Shown here: positions 47,310 to 56,651 of the stretch, piece after piece
How positions within the stretch are numbered: the stretch's first letter is position 1
How the letters are laid out: the number at the start of each line of letters is the position of its first letter
Source of the DNA: Chryseobacterium camelliae
Lineage (GTDB): Bacteria > Bacteroidota > Bacteroidia > Flavobacteriales > Weeksellaceae
Direction: 5' to 3'
DNA: 64,000 nucleotides
Assembly: GCF_030818575.1 (NCBI RefSeq)
Contig: NZ_JAUTAL010000001.1
Coordinates: forward strand, 2,480,001-2,544,000
The notes under the pieces: generated by a model
The model's input: the letters and a program-made list of their open reading frames with translations, nothing else
The model's database searches: none
Told to the model about the DNA's origin: nothing
Made by a program: the position numbers and the translations under genes

Positions 47310-50150
47310 TCAATGCGCTTCCAGCCAGTTATCGCCTACGCCCACTTCAACCAATAGCGGAACCTGTGTTTCAATCGCGTTTTCCATTTCCATCTTGATG
47401 ATATTGGTAGCTACTTCCACTTCATCAAGTGGAGACTCAAACACCAATTCGTCATGAACCTGGAGCAGCATGCGGGTCTTTAACTTTTCTTTTTCCAGTT
47501 CTTTCTGGATTTTGATCATAGCCATTTTCACTACGTCGGCTGCACTTCCCTGGATCGGGGCATTAACGGCATTTCTTTCAGCGTGGGCACGCACCACGAA
47601 ATTGTTGGAAGTGATGTCTTTCAGATGGCGTTTTCTTCCCAAAATGGTTTCCACATAGCCGATTTCCCGGGCTTTTTTAACCTGTTCAGCCATATAGGCT
47701 TTCAACTTTGAATACGTCTCAAAATAGGCTTCGATCATCTGCTTGGCCTCGCTCCTGGACAATCCGGTTTGCTCCGCTAAGGCAAAGGCGCCCTGGCCAT
47801 ATAAGATCCCGAAGTTGACGGTTTTGGCCTGACTCCTCTGGATTTTGGATACTTCCTCCAATGGGATATTAAATAGTTTTGCAGCGGTGGAAGCGTGGAT
47901 ATCTTCTCCATTCTGAAAAGCTTTGATCATGTTATCCTCGCCGGAAATCTCAGCAATCAGCCTCAGCTCGATCTGGGAGTAGTCGGCAGAGATAATTTTT
48001 TTACCTTCTCCTGCTACGAAAGCCCCTCTGATCTGCTGCCCTCTCAAAGTGCGGATCGGAATATTCTGCAGGTTCGGGTTGACACTCGCCAGACGGCCGG
48101 TAGCCGCTGTAGTCTGTGAAAAGTTGGTATGGACGCGGTTATCGGATTTCTCAATCTGCGACGGCAGCGCATCCACATATGTGGATTTTAATTTTTGGTA
48201 GGTCCTGTATTCCAGGATATGCTGGATGATTTCATGTTTGGCAGCCAGCTTCTGAAGGATATCTTCTGAAGTGGCATACTGCCCGGTTTTGGTCTTCTTA
48301 GCCTTAGGATCCAGCTGCAGTTTTTCGAACAGGATTTCACCGAGCTGTTTCGGGGAATTCACATTGAATTCTTCCCCGGAAAGTTCAAAGATCTTTTGTT
48401 CCAGCTGCTTGAGGTCATTTTCCAGGTCTATGCTTTCCTGTGCCAGCCATTTTTCATCCAGGGAAATTCCGGCAAGCTCCATTTTTGCCAATACTTCCAT
48501 CAGGGGCATTTCAATATTGAAGAACAGGTCTTCCAGATTTTCTTTTTTCAGTTGTGGCGCAAAAAGCTCATACAACTGGAACGTCACGTCGGCATCTTCT
48601 GCGGCATAATCCGTCTGCGTCCTCAGGTCTGCATCCCGGAAATTTCCCTGGTTCTTCCCTTTTTTACCAATGATGGTTTCAATGGAGACAGGTTTGTAGC
48701 CCAGATAAATTTCAGAAAGGTAGTCCATCCCGTGTCTGCCATCCGGATTCAGGAGGTAATGCGCAATCATGGTGTCGAACATGGCTCCTTTTACAGTAAT
48801 ATTATACCTTCTGAGGATTTTATAATCGAATTTTAAATTGTGAGCAACTTTGACAAGGTCTTCCTTTTCAAAGAAAGGCCTGAAAATTTCTAAGGTCTGG
48901 AGTGCTTCTCCCTGATCTTCAGAAACCGGGACATAATAAGCAAGTCCTTTTTTGTATGAGAAGCTCATACCTACCAGTTCGGCTTCCAGCTCATTGAGTG
49001 AGGTTGTTTCGGTATCGAAACATACCACCCGCTGCTGCAAGAGGTTTCTGACCAGCATTTTTTGTGCTTTCGGATTGTCGACGAACTGATACAGGTGGTC
49101 GTTATGCTCAATGGTTGATTTATTTCCCGCAGCCTGATCAAGCTCTTCATAAGTTGCAAAAAGGTCCAGCTGCCCTACGGCCTGCGCTACTTTCTGTTGA
49201 GGAGTTATTTCGGTTACCGTAATTTCAACGTTTGTAACAGTGGTGTTTCCGCTCACAATCGGTGCGAAAGCTCTGTAAAGGTTATCGTATAGCCTTCTGA
49301 ACTCGATTTCGTCAAAGACTTCTTTTACTTTTTCAAAATCAGGCGTTTCCAGATCGTATTGCTCCTGATGGAATTCTACCGGAGCGTCACAGATTATGGT
49401 AGCCAACTTTTTGGACAAAATTCCGCGCTCGGCAGAAGCTTCTACTTTTTCTTTTAGTTTTCCTTTCAGTTCATGGGTATTGGCCAGCAGGTTTTCAATG
49501 CTTCCGTATTCTTTCAGGAATTTCATGGCGGTTTTTTCTCCCACACCCTCCAGTCCCGGAATGTTATCGACAGAGTCACCCATCATCGCCAGGAAATCAA
49601 TGACCTGTTTAGGATCTTCGATCTGGTATTTGGCTTTTACTTCTTCAACACCTAAAATTTCCACCTCGCTTCCTTTAAGACCAGGTTTATAGATTTTGAT
49701 TTTATCGGTTACCAGCTGGGCAAAATCTTTGTCGGGTGTTACCATAAATGTAGTGTACCCTTCCTTTTCTGCTTTGCAGGCGATTGTCCCTATGACGTCA
49801 TCGGCTTCATAGCCTGCTACCCCTAAAATCGGGATATGCATGGCCTGCAGGATGCGGTGGATGTATGGAATAGCAGCCGTGATGGCCTCGGGTGTTTCAC
49901 TTCTGTTTGCTTTATATTCAAGGAAATCCGTTGTTCTGATGCTGGCTTCTCCCACATCAAATACAACGGCAAGATGGGTAGGCCTTTCCCTCCTGATGAG
50001 TTCGATCAGAGAATTGGTAAACCCGAAAATAGCAGAAGTATCCAGCCCTGCACTGGTAAGCCGTGGATTCCTGATCAATGCATAATATCCTCTGAAAATC
50101 ATTGCATAGGCATCGATAAGAAAGAGCCTTTTATCCTGTGTTGCGTCCAT
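47310..50150 (-). CDS. polA: DNA polymerase I
   Basis: PolA removes RNA primers and fills gaps in replication and repair. The protein of ~946 residues has a 5'-3' exonuclease domain (LFLIDAYAMIFRGYYALI; VTPDKDFAQLV, MMGDSVDNIPGLEGVGEKTA), a 3'-5' proofreading domain with an intact DTETTSLNELEAEL motif (~390), and the polymerase domain with motif A DYSQIELRLIAEIS (~707), O helix RSQAKTVNFGILYGQG and motif C QVHDELVFE near the end. The long frame opens at 50168, but a -7 box (50166-50173) overlaps that codon, so I prefer MDATQDKRLF at 50150. It is flanked by two orphan immunity genes but is itself an ordinary housekeeping gene. Confidence 0.96.
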   Translation of the reverse strand: MDATQDKRLFLIDAYAMIFRGYYALIRNPRLTSAGLDTSAIFGFTNSLIELIRRERPTHLAVVFDVGEASIRTTDFLEYKANRSETPEAITAAIPYIHRILQAMHIPILGVAGYEADDVIGTIACKAEKEGYTTFMVTPDKDFAQLVTDKIKIYKPGLKGSEVEILGVEEVKAKYQIEDPKQVIDFLAMMGDSVDNIPGLEGVGEKTAMKFLKEYGSIENLLANTHELKGKLKEKVEASAERGILSKKLATIICDAPVEFHQEQYDLETPDFEKVKEVFDEIEFRRLYDNLYRAFAPIVSGNTTVTNVEITVTEITPQQKVAQAVGQLDLFATYEELDQAAGNKSTIEHNDHLYQFVDNPKAQKMLVRNLLQQRVVCFDTETTSLNELEAELVGMSFSYKKGLAYYVPVSEDQGEALQTLEIFRPFFEKEDLVKVAHNLKFDYKILRRYNITVKGAMFDTMIAHYLLNPDGRHGMDYLSEIYLGYKPVSIETIIGKKGKNQGNFRDADLRTQTDYAAEDADVTFQLYELFAPQLKKENLEDLFFNIEMPLMEVLAKMELAGISLDEKWLAQESIDLENDLKQLEQKIFELSGEEFNVNSPKQLGEILFEKLQLDPKAKKTKTGQYATSEDILQKLAAKHEIIQHILEYRTYQKLKSTYVDALPSQIEKSDNRVHTNFSQTTAATGRLASVNPNLQNIPIRTLRGQQIRGAFVAGEGKKIISADYSQIELRLIAEISGEDNMIKAFQNGEDIHASTAAKLFNIPLEEVSKIQRSQAKTVNFGILYGQGAFALAEQTGLSRSEAKQMIEAYFETYSKLKAYMAEQVKKAREIGYVETILGRKRHLKDITSNNFVVRAHAERNAVNAPIQGSAADVVKMAMIKIQKELEKEKLKTRMLLQVHDELVFESPLDEVEVATNIIKMEMENAIETQVPLLVEVGVGDNWLEAH

Positions 50151-50165
50151 ATTGTCCATAAACAA

Positions 50166-50173
50166 CAAAGATA
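50166..50173 (-). promoter_or_regulatory. -7 element of the polA promoter
   Basis: On the minus strand TATCTTTG matches TAnnTTTG. Transcription should start near 50159, so the upstream ATG at 50168 cannot be the translation start. No clean -33 TTTG is visible. Confidence 0.5.
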
Positions 50174-50320
50174 AGAAATTAGTTTTCTTTTCTTAGTCCG
50201 AAAGCCAAGATTCGGAGGAGATCATTTGTGAAATAATGCTCCGTTTTGTAAACAGATGGAATAGTTTAAGAAATCCAGTAAACCCCTCTCCGATATCATT
50301 TGATATTGCATTTTGACCAT

Positions 50321-50346
50321 AAAAAAAGCCCCCGGATGAGGGCCTT
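50321..50346 (-). terminator. Terminator of the imm51 gene
   Basis: On the minus strand GCCC...GGGC closes a small hairpin followed by seven T, ~15 bases after the stop at 50358. Confidence 0.7.
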
Positions 50347-50357
50347 ATCGTATCGTA

Positions 50358-50708
50358 TTAATCTATTTCCGCTTTCAGGAAGAGGTCCTGGATCTGGACT
50401 TCATCTTCACAGGTTTTTTTAAATCCGGTAATAAATTCTTTTAAACGTTCAGGATTATGAGAATAGGCACAGAACATATCGGCTTCCGGATCAAACTTGA
50501 TGTCTCCTGCCAGGTCGGGCCTTTTTTCTTCCACGAAAACTTTTGCCAGTGATGCCCAGTCGTATCCATTTCCCTCGAAACCTTCATCCTTTCTCCATTC
50601 AAAAATCTCAGGTTTATACGTTCCTGCATTTAAACATACTGAAAATGTCTTTTCTGAGGCTACCCAAAAAAAGGGCTTGATTGCCGTTTCAAAATTGTAC
50701 GCTTCCAT
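50358..50708 (-). CDS. Imm51-family immunity protein, orphan
   Basis: The 116-residue protein matches the immunity-51 family closely: PFFWVASEKTFSVCLNAGTY, then EGFEGNGYDWASLAKVFVEE, FDPEADMFCAYS and a final ACEDE/QDLFLKAE-like helix (KKTCEDEVQIQDLFLKAEID). Imm51 proteins protect from polymorphic toxins delivered by contact-dependent or type VI routes. The T6SS effector cluster starts ~150 bases upstream on the same strand, but the gap and the terminator make it a separate unit, and no toxin known to pair with Imm51 is visible. It may defend against relatives' effectors, like the Imm22 gene on the other side of polA. Confidence 0.85.
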   Translation of the reverse strand: MEAYNFETAIKPFFWVASEKTFSVCLNAGTYKPEIFEWRKDEGFEGNGYDWASLAKVFVEEKRPDLAGDIKFDPEADMFCAYSHNPERLKEFITGFKKTCEDEVQIQDLFLKAEID

Positions 50709-50859
50709 ACTTTAAGTGAATTTAGTTTGCAGTATTAAAGTTAGGAAATTCTTTTTTTTGCGTGAACGTTTATAACATTTATTAACGTTTCCCGAACTAA
50801 TATCAATTACAGTTAATTATTTAATTTGCTTAGCCTTTGGATGATATTAAACTAGAATA

Positions 50860-51318
50860 TTATTTGCTTCTAAAGCTATTTTGCTTAACGGAGTCTAAAA
50901 TTTTAAAATTGACAGATGTATCATATCCTAATGATCTTGCTTTTTCCAAATAAAATTTTGCTTTCTCCGGATCTCCAGCATACAGATAGCTCATTCCTAA
51001 TGAAACAAGAAGTTTACTGTAATCTTCGGTTCCTTTTTTATAGTTAAGACTATATGCCTTTTGTAAATGCTGAATTGCATTGTTATAATCCCCTGTCTTT
51101 AAATATGCAGAACCTAAGCCCACCCACACATCGGGATGTTTATTTTTATCAACATGATTAAAATTAAAAATCGCCATTTCAAACTGATTTTTTTCATAAG
51201 CATCCCATCCTTCTTCATATGATTTTGTATCAGCAGAGATAAAAAAATTGTTTTTAATAATAACTATCAAAAATCCTAATGCAATAAGGCCAATTATAAT
51301 TTGTATCACTTTTTTCAT
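50860..51318 (-). CDS. Membrane-anchored TPR protein of the T6SS effector cluster
   Basis: A 152-residue protein with one N-terminal membrane helix (VIQIIIGLIALGFLIVII) and three TPR-like helical pairs, recognisable in EEGWDAYEKNQFEMAIFNF, GLGSAYLKTGDYNNAIQHL and SLGMSYLYAGDPEKAKFYL. TPR proteins bind partner proteins; Sel1/TPR proteins occur as immunity proteins or chaperones of T6SS effectors. It is the last gene of the operon after the PAAR-like effector and starts 2 bases after the preceding gene ends. The A+T-rich composition is like that of the effector genes. An immunity or effector-partner role is inference. Confidence 0.7.
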   Translation of the reverse strand: MKKVIQIIIGLIALGFLIVIIKNNFFISADTKSYEEGWDAYEKNQFEMAIFNFNHVDKNKHPDVWVGLGSAYLKTGDYNNAIQHLQKAYSLNYKKGTEDYSKLLVSLGMSYLYAGDPEKAKFYLEKARSLGYDTSVNFKILDSVKQNSFRSK

Positions 51319-51320
51319 TT

Positions 51321-51959
51321 CTATACAAGTAAATTAATAACAAGAAGAATAAAAAAGAGAATCTGATATCCTCCAATTTTTTTTTCAATCTCTTTATTCT
51401 GATTCTTTTCTATTACTATTTTAAAAATTTTTTTTAGAATAAAAAATATAAAATAGGGTAAGATAAGTAAAACAAATGCGACTAAAATAGAATAATTATA
51501 TTTCCATATATCTAATACTAATAAAAAGGCATTTGCTTTAGAATTTATTGTTCTTAAGCCAAAAAATGGGATTGGTTCAATTTCATCAAGTTTATTTCCA
51601 AAAATGTCTTTTTGATGGTGTATCCGATTATATTTAATTTTCTGTTCATCCTTTTTACGAATATAAAAAGATATATTTTGTATCAGCGCTTTCTTATCTA
51701 TGCCCCATATCCAAGTATTTATTCCTTCTAGAATCCCTGGATATGTACGACTGATCTTAACATTATCTTTTATGAAATTATAAGTAACAGTAGTGCTTCT
51801 GCGGCTTGAATATACTGTACTTTGATTTTCTGCATTCACCCAGTTTTTATGTTTAATATTAATAAAATCATAGGTGCTTATAATGATAGAATATAGAAAA
51901 TAAAGCGCGCCAAGAAACAATGTAATTAGATATATTTTAGACTCTGTAGATACTTTCAT
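51321..51959 (-). CDS. Multi-pass membrane protein next to a PAAR-like effector, candidate immunity protein
   Basis: The 212-residue protein has a first helix at ~11-30 (LITLFLGALYFLYSIIIST), a ~100-residue domain outside the membrane (STTVTYNFIKDNVKISRTYP), a helix at ~145-170 (YSILVAFVLLILPYFIFFIL) and a last hydrophobic stretch (YQILFFILLVINLLV). The arrangement vaguely resembles DUF3592-type proteins, but I cannot assign it. It begins 5 bases after the effector gene ends, the usual place for an immunity gene, and a membrane protein would suit an effector that damages the inner membrane or acts in the periplasm. The role is inferred from position. Confidence 0.65.
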   Translation of the reverse strand: MKVSTESKIYLITLFLGALYFLYSIIISTYDFINIKHKNWVNAENQSTVYSSRRSTTVTYNFIKDNVKISRTYPGILEGINTWIWGIDKKALIQNISFYIRKKDEQKIKYNRIHHQKDIFGNKLDEIEPIPFFGLRTINSKANAFLLVLDIWKYNYSILVAFVLLILPYFIFFILKKIFKIVIEKNQNKEIEKKIGGYQILFFILLVINLLV

Positions 51960-51964
51960 GAAAA

Positions 51965-53311
51965 TTAATCTTTACCTGCCAATACATTTATCTTTGCCCT
52001 TGCCATTGCTTCCTCATTTTGCAGCGCCTGTATTAAATCCTCTGCCTCTCCTTTTAAAATAAAATTAGTTACTCCTTTATAAGCATCTTGAATTAATCCC
52101 ATAACAATTCCCCCTCCTTTAGGTCCTTCGTTTTTTGAAAATGAAGGAAGTCCTTTTTGGTCCAAGTAAGTATTTTTCACAGCACCCCCCATTTTGGAAG
52201 GGATTTCCGATTTAGAAAGTGGTGAATATTGTGAATTCGTTGTGACAGAAATTCTTTCAACTTCCTGATATCGACCGCCAAAATCCTGATTTATTACATT
52301 TATACCTTGGGTATTGGTGGGATTTCTGCCTTCAATAGCAGCTTGAATTCTTCCTGACTGATCAAAAGCTGTTGGACCATGTTCTTCTATATCATCTAAT
52401 CTGACTGATGTAGACCTTTCCGTCACACTATATTGTGAAGTTCTATCACCTATCGTCTCTCTTCCCGGTCCATTGGCTCCTCCGATATCATTGACATTTT
52501 CATAAAAAGCTTTTTCTCCATCGCTATTCTTTAATTTTTGATTCTCAACAAGTTTCTCCGGGTCAGATTCAAATCCGTCTACATAATTTTTTAGTGTTGT
52601 TCCATCTCCCATGGGAATTTGCGAGTATCCCCATCCTTTTCCCTGATCTATTCCATATCCTATTCCATAAGATATTCCAGTTGTAAATACAACCCCTCCA
52701 ACATAGTTTATTCCAGCTGACCAACCAAAGGTGGCTACGGTAGCTTTAGCTGTAGCTGCTGTTGTTCCTATTGCTGATAATGCGGGGTACATTAAATAAG
52801 AAAGGGCAATAACCCCTATAGTATTAATGGCAGTTCTGCCAATAGTTATATCAGTAAACTCATCCGCTGCTTTTTCAGAATAAAGGATTATCACATTTCC
52901 TCCTAACCTACAGGGAATTTGTGAATTCTCTAGCAAAGGATGTCTTCCAACAGTAAGAACATTATTATCATAAGGAGTCCATTCGTTCAATAGCATTCCA
53001 CAAATAGAAGGAATCATGGAAACACCAGCTCCTAATGCAGCTCCTGCTGCGGCTACAGCCGCAACAGCTAATGCACCTCCCGTTAAAATTGATCCTGCAA
53101 CAAGTGCCAAGCCCAAAGCGGCACCTGCTATTGCGCCAATCAGCATCATTTTTCCGCATATAAAATTTCCGCCTGGTCTATCATCAACTGTAGCTTTCAG
53201 GTAGCCACCTGCAATAGTTACCTTTCCTTGACTTGTTACTTTTATCTGCTGTTTTTGCATTCCCTCGGAGCAGACAAGCCACGCTCCATCAGGCACATGT
53301 AGTTTAGGCAT
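51965..53311 (-). CDS. PAAR-like (DUF4280) T6SS effector with unknown C-terminal domain
   Basis: The first ~160 residues match the DUF4280 PAAR-like family, the tip protein of subtype-iii T6SS: VPDGAWLVCSEGMQKQQIKV, KATVDDRPGGNFICGK and the last part TPYDNNVLTVGRHPLL...IPCRLGG, with Cys residues that can bind a metal. An Ala/Gly-rich hydrophobic insert (IGAIAGAALGLALVAG, LAVAAVAAAGAALGAG) interrupts it. A second hydrophobic section lies at ~175-240 (GVIALSYLMYPALSAIG, YVGGVVFTTGISYGIGYGI). The last ~190 residues are polar and contain no motif I know, so they are the candidate toxin. Hydrophobic segments suggest translocation across or insertion into the target's inner membrane. The gene overlaps the LysM gene upstream by 8 bases, and two membrane-anchored proteins follow. 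Confidence 0.8.
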   Translation of the reverse strand: MPKLHVPDGAWLVCSEGMQKQQIKVTSQGKVTIAGGYLKATVDDRPGGNFICGKMMLIGAIAGAALGLALVAGSILTGGALAVAAVAAAGAALGAGVSMIPSICGMLLNEWTPYDNNVLTVGRHPLLENSQIPCRLGGNVIILYSEKAADEFTDITIGRTAINTIGVIALSYLMYPALSAIGTTAATAKATVATFGWSAGINYVGGVVFTTGISYGIGYGIDQGKGWGYSQIPMGDGTTLKNYVDGFESDPEKLVENQKLKNSDGEKAFYENVNDIGGANGPGRETIGDRTSQYSVTERSTSVRLDDIEEHGPTAFDQSGRIQAAIEGRNPTNTQGINVINQDFGGRYQEVERISVTTNSQYSPLSKSEIPSKMGGAVKNTYLDQKGLPSFSKNEGPKGGGIVMGLIQDAYKGVTNFILKGEAEDLIQALQNEEAMARAKINVLAGKD

Positions 53312-54374
53312 TATTATTACTTTTTATAAGTTCTATTTTATGTTCCGTTAGATGACTATATTTTCTATTGGCCTGTTCTTTAATTTTTGAATGGCATAGA
53401 AACATCTTTCCATTATAGGCATCAAAATGATACTCTACGGACCAAGAAAGTGCATAATCATAATTTTCCTTTAAAAAATCTTTTAGCTTTGTGTTATAAA
53501 TATGTTTCAAATGCCCATTTTTAGCCGGATCGGATTCAGAATAAAATTTTATCTTTACAATATTCCCTTCTTTTTCAATCTTCCTTTTTCTACAGAGAGT
53601 GACTTTTTCGTTGGCAAAAATCTGTGATGTGTACTCATGTTTTTCCAATTCAATAAAAGTATCAAGTTCAGAATACTCATGAAACACATCATTGAAAAAT
53701 AAATTGTAAAGAATACTGTTTTTAATAAGTGGCAATGTATTACTAAAATCTTTATCCCCACCTTCAATCATATTTTTTTCTTCAAGTGTGTTACCCAACT
53801 CAGGCTTTAATTCTTTTTTTAAAGCGTTCCACACATTCCATATTTCTTCTTGATTTACCAATGTTTTCACATTTCCTTCCTGAAAAAGTTCAACAACCAA
53901 ATGTTCCAGAGGTTTATTAAATTTCTGCATATATTCTGCAAGTTGTCGGTAAATAGATTTAATATACTTTATCTGATGTGATTTTTGCTGAATATCAACC
54001 TGAAATAAGTTTTCTTTTTTAACTTTTTTAAATTTCCAGATAATTTCAGTCTCTGAATCTATCATACTGTTTCCAGAAACCTGCATGTCTATTTTCTGTC
54101 GGATAATATACTGATCACACTCTGTTTCTTCCTGGACAAGCCTAACTTTTTTGGTAGATGTTAAATCTTCCCGTCTTTTTTTTAGAGTTTCTATAGAGTC
54201 TGGAATGATAATGTACTTTGACCAAGTAGGCAAAGAATAATCTTCCTTTATCCATTCATGAGGTCTTGAAAATTCATTATGATATTTTTTTATTTCAGAA
54301 ATAGCTAGCCCAATCTCATCAGCTATGGAACTAAGAGTATCTCCATTTTTAAAATAATATTTGTGAGGTTCCAC
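53304..54374 (-). CDS. LysM-domain protein between VgrG and PAAR-like effector, likely effector adaptor
   Basis: A LysM motif fills residues ~5-56 (YYFKNGDTLSSIADEIGLAI, then WSKYIIIPDS). The other ~300 residues are charged and hydrophilic (KKRREDLTS, then WKFKKVKKENLFQVDIQQKS; LSWSVEYHFDAYNGK near the end), with no signal peptide. Proteins of this kind sit between vgrG and the DUF4280 tip gene in Bacteroidota T6SS loci and probably load the effector or hold spike and cargo together; this is inference. The gene lies 7 bases after vgrG and overlaps the effector by 8 bases. I cannot identify the C-terminal part. Confidence 0.72.
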   Translation of the reverse strand: MEPHKYYFKNGDTLSSIADEIGLAISEIKKYHNEFSRPHEWIKEDYSLPTWSKYIIIPDSIETLKKRREDLTSTKKVRLVQEETECDQYIIRQKIDMQVSGNSMIDSETEIIWKFKKVKKENLFQVDIQQKSHQIKYIKSIYRQLAEYMQKFNKPLEHLVVELFQEGNVKTLVNQEEIWNVWNALKKELKPELGNTLEEKNMIEGGDKDFSNTLPLIKNSILYNLFFNDVFHEYSELDTFIELEKHEYTSQIFANEKVTLCRKRKIEKEGNIVKIKFYSESDPAKNGHLKHIYNTKLKDFLKENYDYALSWSVEYHFDAYNGKMFLCHSKIKEQANRKYSHLTEHKIELIKSNNNA

Positions 54375-54381
54375 TGTTTAT

Positions 54382-56535
54382 CTAATTTTCTATAATTTGA
54401 CTTCCTTCAATAGTAGTATTATCATTAAATAGAGCCCTAGAACTTCCGCTCCCTTTGATTTCTACTTCAGTACTTTTAACTGTAATCTTAGTTCCTGTTA
54501 TAATAATTTCACTACTGCCTACTTTAAGGGTTATTTTTTTAACTCCGGTTAAATCAATTACTCCATTATTATCCATTTTAAACACACTGTTCTCACCTCC
54601 TACTGAAACCTTATGTGTATTTCCCACATCTGCAATATGATCACAACCTACTTCGAGCTTTTTATTATTACCTACTTTATCAGTTTTATTATTACCTATG
54701 GTTTTAGTGCTGTCATTATTAGCATTATAAATAACGTTTCCTGCACCATCAAACTTCATGTGCGCACCGCCCTGATCTGTTAAGAATACTGACCCTTCGC
54801 CATCATTCAGCTCCAGTTTATTTCCGCTGCGGGTGCTGAGGCTTTTGATGTTGTTTCCGGTACCGCCGCCAGCGCCGACCTGCCCATGGAACATTCCTCC
54901 CATCACAAAAGGACGGTCCGGATGCTGATGGACGAAATTGACGATAACCTGGTCCCCGACTTCAGGAATGGCCATAAAACCCCGGTTTTTGCTCACTTTT
55001 TCACTGCTTCCCCCATCAGGAGTCATTACCCTGATAAATTCTGTGGCCGAAGATCCATTCTGCCAGTCAAACTGTACCTGCACACGGCCCTGATTTAAGG
55101 GATCCGTATTGGAAATAACTTTTGCAAACTGTGGCTCAGCTCTGGGCACCTCGAATTCCGGGCGGGGAATGTATCCGGTATCTGACGCTATGGCTTCAAA
55201 AGTTCCGGTGTAATATCCTCGGGAATCCACTTCATGCTCTGTGGCAATAATCATGAGTTTGGTAAAATAAGCTGTTTCATTGCTACCTGTTTTACGCATT
55301 TCTACATCGGCAATGCATCCCGGATACAGGAAAGGCACCGTAGTACTCCCTGTGGTTACAAATACATCTGAAGCTTTGCTCCCGGCAGTCCCTTTCTGGG
55401 AAGCATCAATATCCATAAAGGATACAGCTTTTATCGGAGCCACCCTCAGGGATGGCGTGGTAAATATCTTTTCGGAAATTTCGTATGCTCGTTTGGCAAT
55501 ATCTGAAGTATGATTGATTTTTGAACTTCCGGTAGTCAGCTTCTCATTTTTGCTGCTGTTGTAGCCGTAAAATGTAGGGTTTACGTGCTGTGCCTTCATT
55601 TTTATTTTGATGTCGGCCACACTGCTTCCATATACCAGCTTAACGGGCTTTTCCTGCGGAGGCAACTTCCCGAAATGAAGCACTTCACCGTCATAGTAAA
55701 ACTGTTCCCCGTATGCTTCTGCAATTCTTGCTAAATAGTTATAGTGCGTTTCTTCATATTGGGAGCTGTAGGGCACATTTCCATGCTGTGCATCTACCCG
55801 GTAATCGAATTTACTCTGTCCAAGTCCTTCTTTGATGACCTGGTCTGCAATGCTGTTCAGGCTGACTTCATGTTTCCCTCCAAAACTCTGGATGTGGGGT
55901 GCTGCATCCAGAAGAACCGTAGGACTGAATCCACTGAGAACGATATTTCCCAGGCTGCCTTTTTCCTGACTGAAACCCACTTCGGTAATTACACCTACAA
56001 AACTTCTTTCAGGACTGCTTTCAAGGTCTTTATACCTAAAGATAACGGTGATCCTTTTGCCTAAAAAATTCTGAGCTTCTTCCAGATTATGGTTTTCAGG
56101 CTTACCAAGGCTGTCATAAGCAAGCATCAGATCAAATTCATGATGTTTTACAGCACTCTGCCTGAGTTTGAAGTGTTTAAAATGACTGATTATTTTACCT
56201 TCAATAACAATTTCCAGCCTGACTACACGGTTGATTCCCAATATCTGGCTTTCTGCGATGGCAACGGCATTATGAATTTTGGAGGTGGGCTGCTGAGACC
56301 AGATCCTGTCTTCTGTCAGTATAGGATCTGTCATCTTTGAAGCCTCATTCATAAACATTCCCGGATCATTCTGGGCAGCTGCATCCGGATAGCCATTATG
56401 AGATGATGGTGACGAAACTGGTTCCTGAAACTTCTCTGAATGTAATTGATCAGCTTTTTGCACTGGCTTTAAAACAGGATTTTCCGGTACCTGATCCGGT
56501 CCGGAATTTATTTTTGGTTCATCATTCTTAATCAT
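54382..56535 (-). CDS. vgrG: T6SS spike protein VgrG (second copy, with N-terminal extension)
   Basis: VgrG trimers form the spike at the tip of the Hcp tube. The 717-residue protein has a ~90-residue Pro/Ser/Asp-rich N-terminal extension absent from the other copy, then the gp27-like part (VVRLEIVIEGKIISHFKHFK, YSSQYEETHYNYLARIAEAY, YYDGEVLHFGKLP), the OB-fold (~462-552; VISNTDPLNQGRVQVQFDW, AIPEVGDQVIVNFVHQHPDR) and a beta-helical tail with repeats (TIGNNKTDKVGNNKKLEVG). The tail's DNA below ~54760 becomes visibly A+T-richer, like the following effector genes. The C-terminus (GSSRALFNDNTTIEGSQ) probably fits the PAAR-like effector. It follows hcp by 193 bases and is closely linked to the LysM gene. 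Confidence 0.93.
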   Translation of the reverse strand: MIKNDEPKINSGPDQVPENPVLKPVQKADQLHSEKFQEPVSSPSSHNGYPDAAAQNDPGMFMNEASKMTDPILTEDRIWSQQPTSKIHNAVAIAESQILGINRVVRLEIVIEGKIISHFKHFKLRQSAVKHHEFDLMLAYDSLGKPENHNLEEAQNFLGKRITVIFRYKDLESSPERSFVGVITEVGFSQEKGSLGNIVLSGFSPTVLLDAAPHIQSFGGKHEVSLNSIADQVIKEGLGQSKFDYRVDAQHGNVPYSSQYEETHYNYLARIAEAYGEQFYYDGEVLHFGKLPPQEKPVKLVYGSSVADIKIKMKAQHVNPTFYGYNSSKNEKLTTGSSKINHTSDIAKRAYEISEKIFTTPSLRVAPIKAVSFMDIDASQKGTAGSKASDVFVTTGSTTVPFLYPGCIADVEMRKTGSNETAYFTKLMIIATEHEVDSRGYYTGTFEAIASDTGYIPRPEFEVPRAEPQFAKVISNTDPLNQGRVQVQFDWQNGSSATEFIRVMTPDGGSSEKVSKNRGFMAIPEVGDQVIVNFVHQHPDRPFVMGGMFHGQVGAGGGTGNNIKSLSTRSGNKLELNDGEGSVFLTDQGGAHMKFDGAGNVIYNANNDSTKTIGNNKTDKVGNNKKLEVGCDHIADVGNTHKVSVGGENSVFKMDNNGVIDLTGVKKITLKVGSSEIIITGTKITVKSTEVEIKGSGSSRALFNDNTTIEGSQIIEN

Positions 56536-56651
56536 AATTTTTCGTTTTGAGTAATTAGACAGTATATGGTTTCCATGTCACTGTTTATGAATTCTTCAAA
56601 TAAAAAATACAATATATAACGCTGGTATGTTCAGGCCGTTATGGAATAAAC

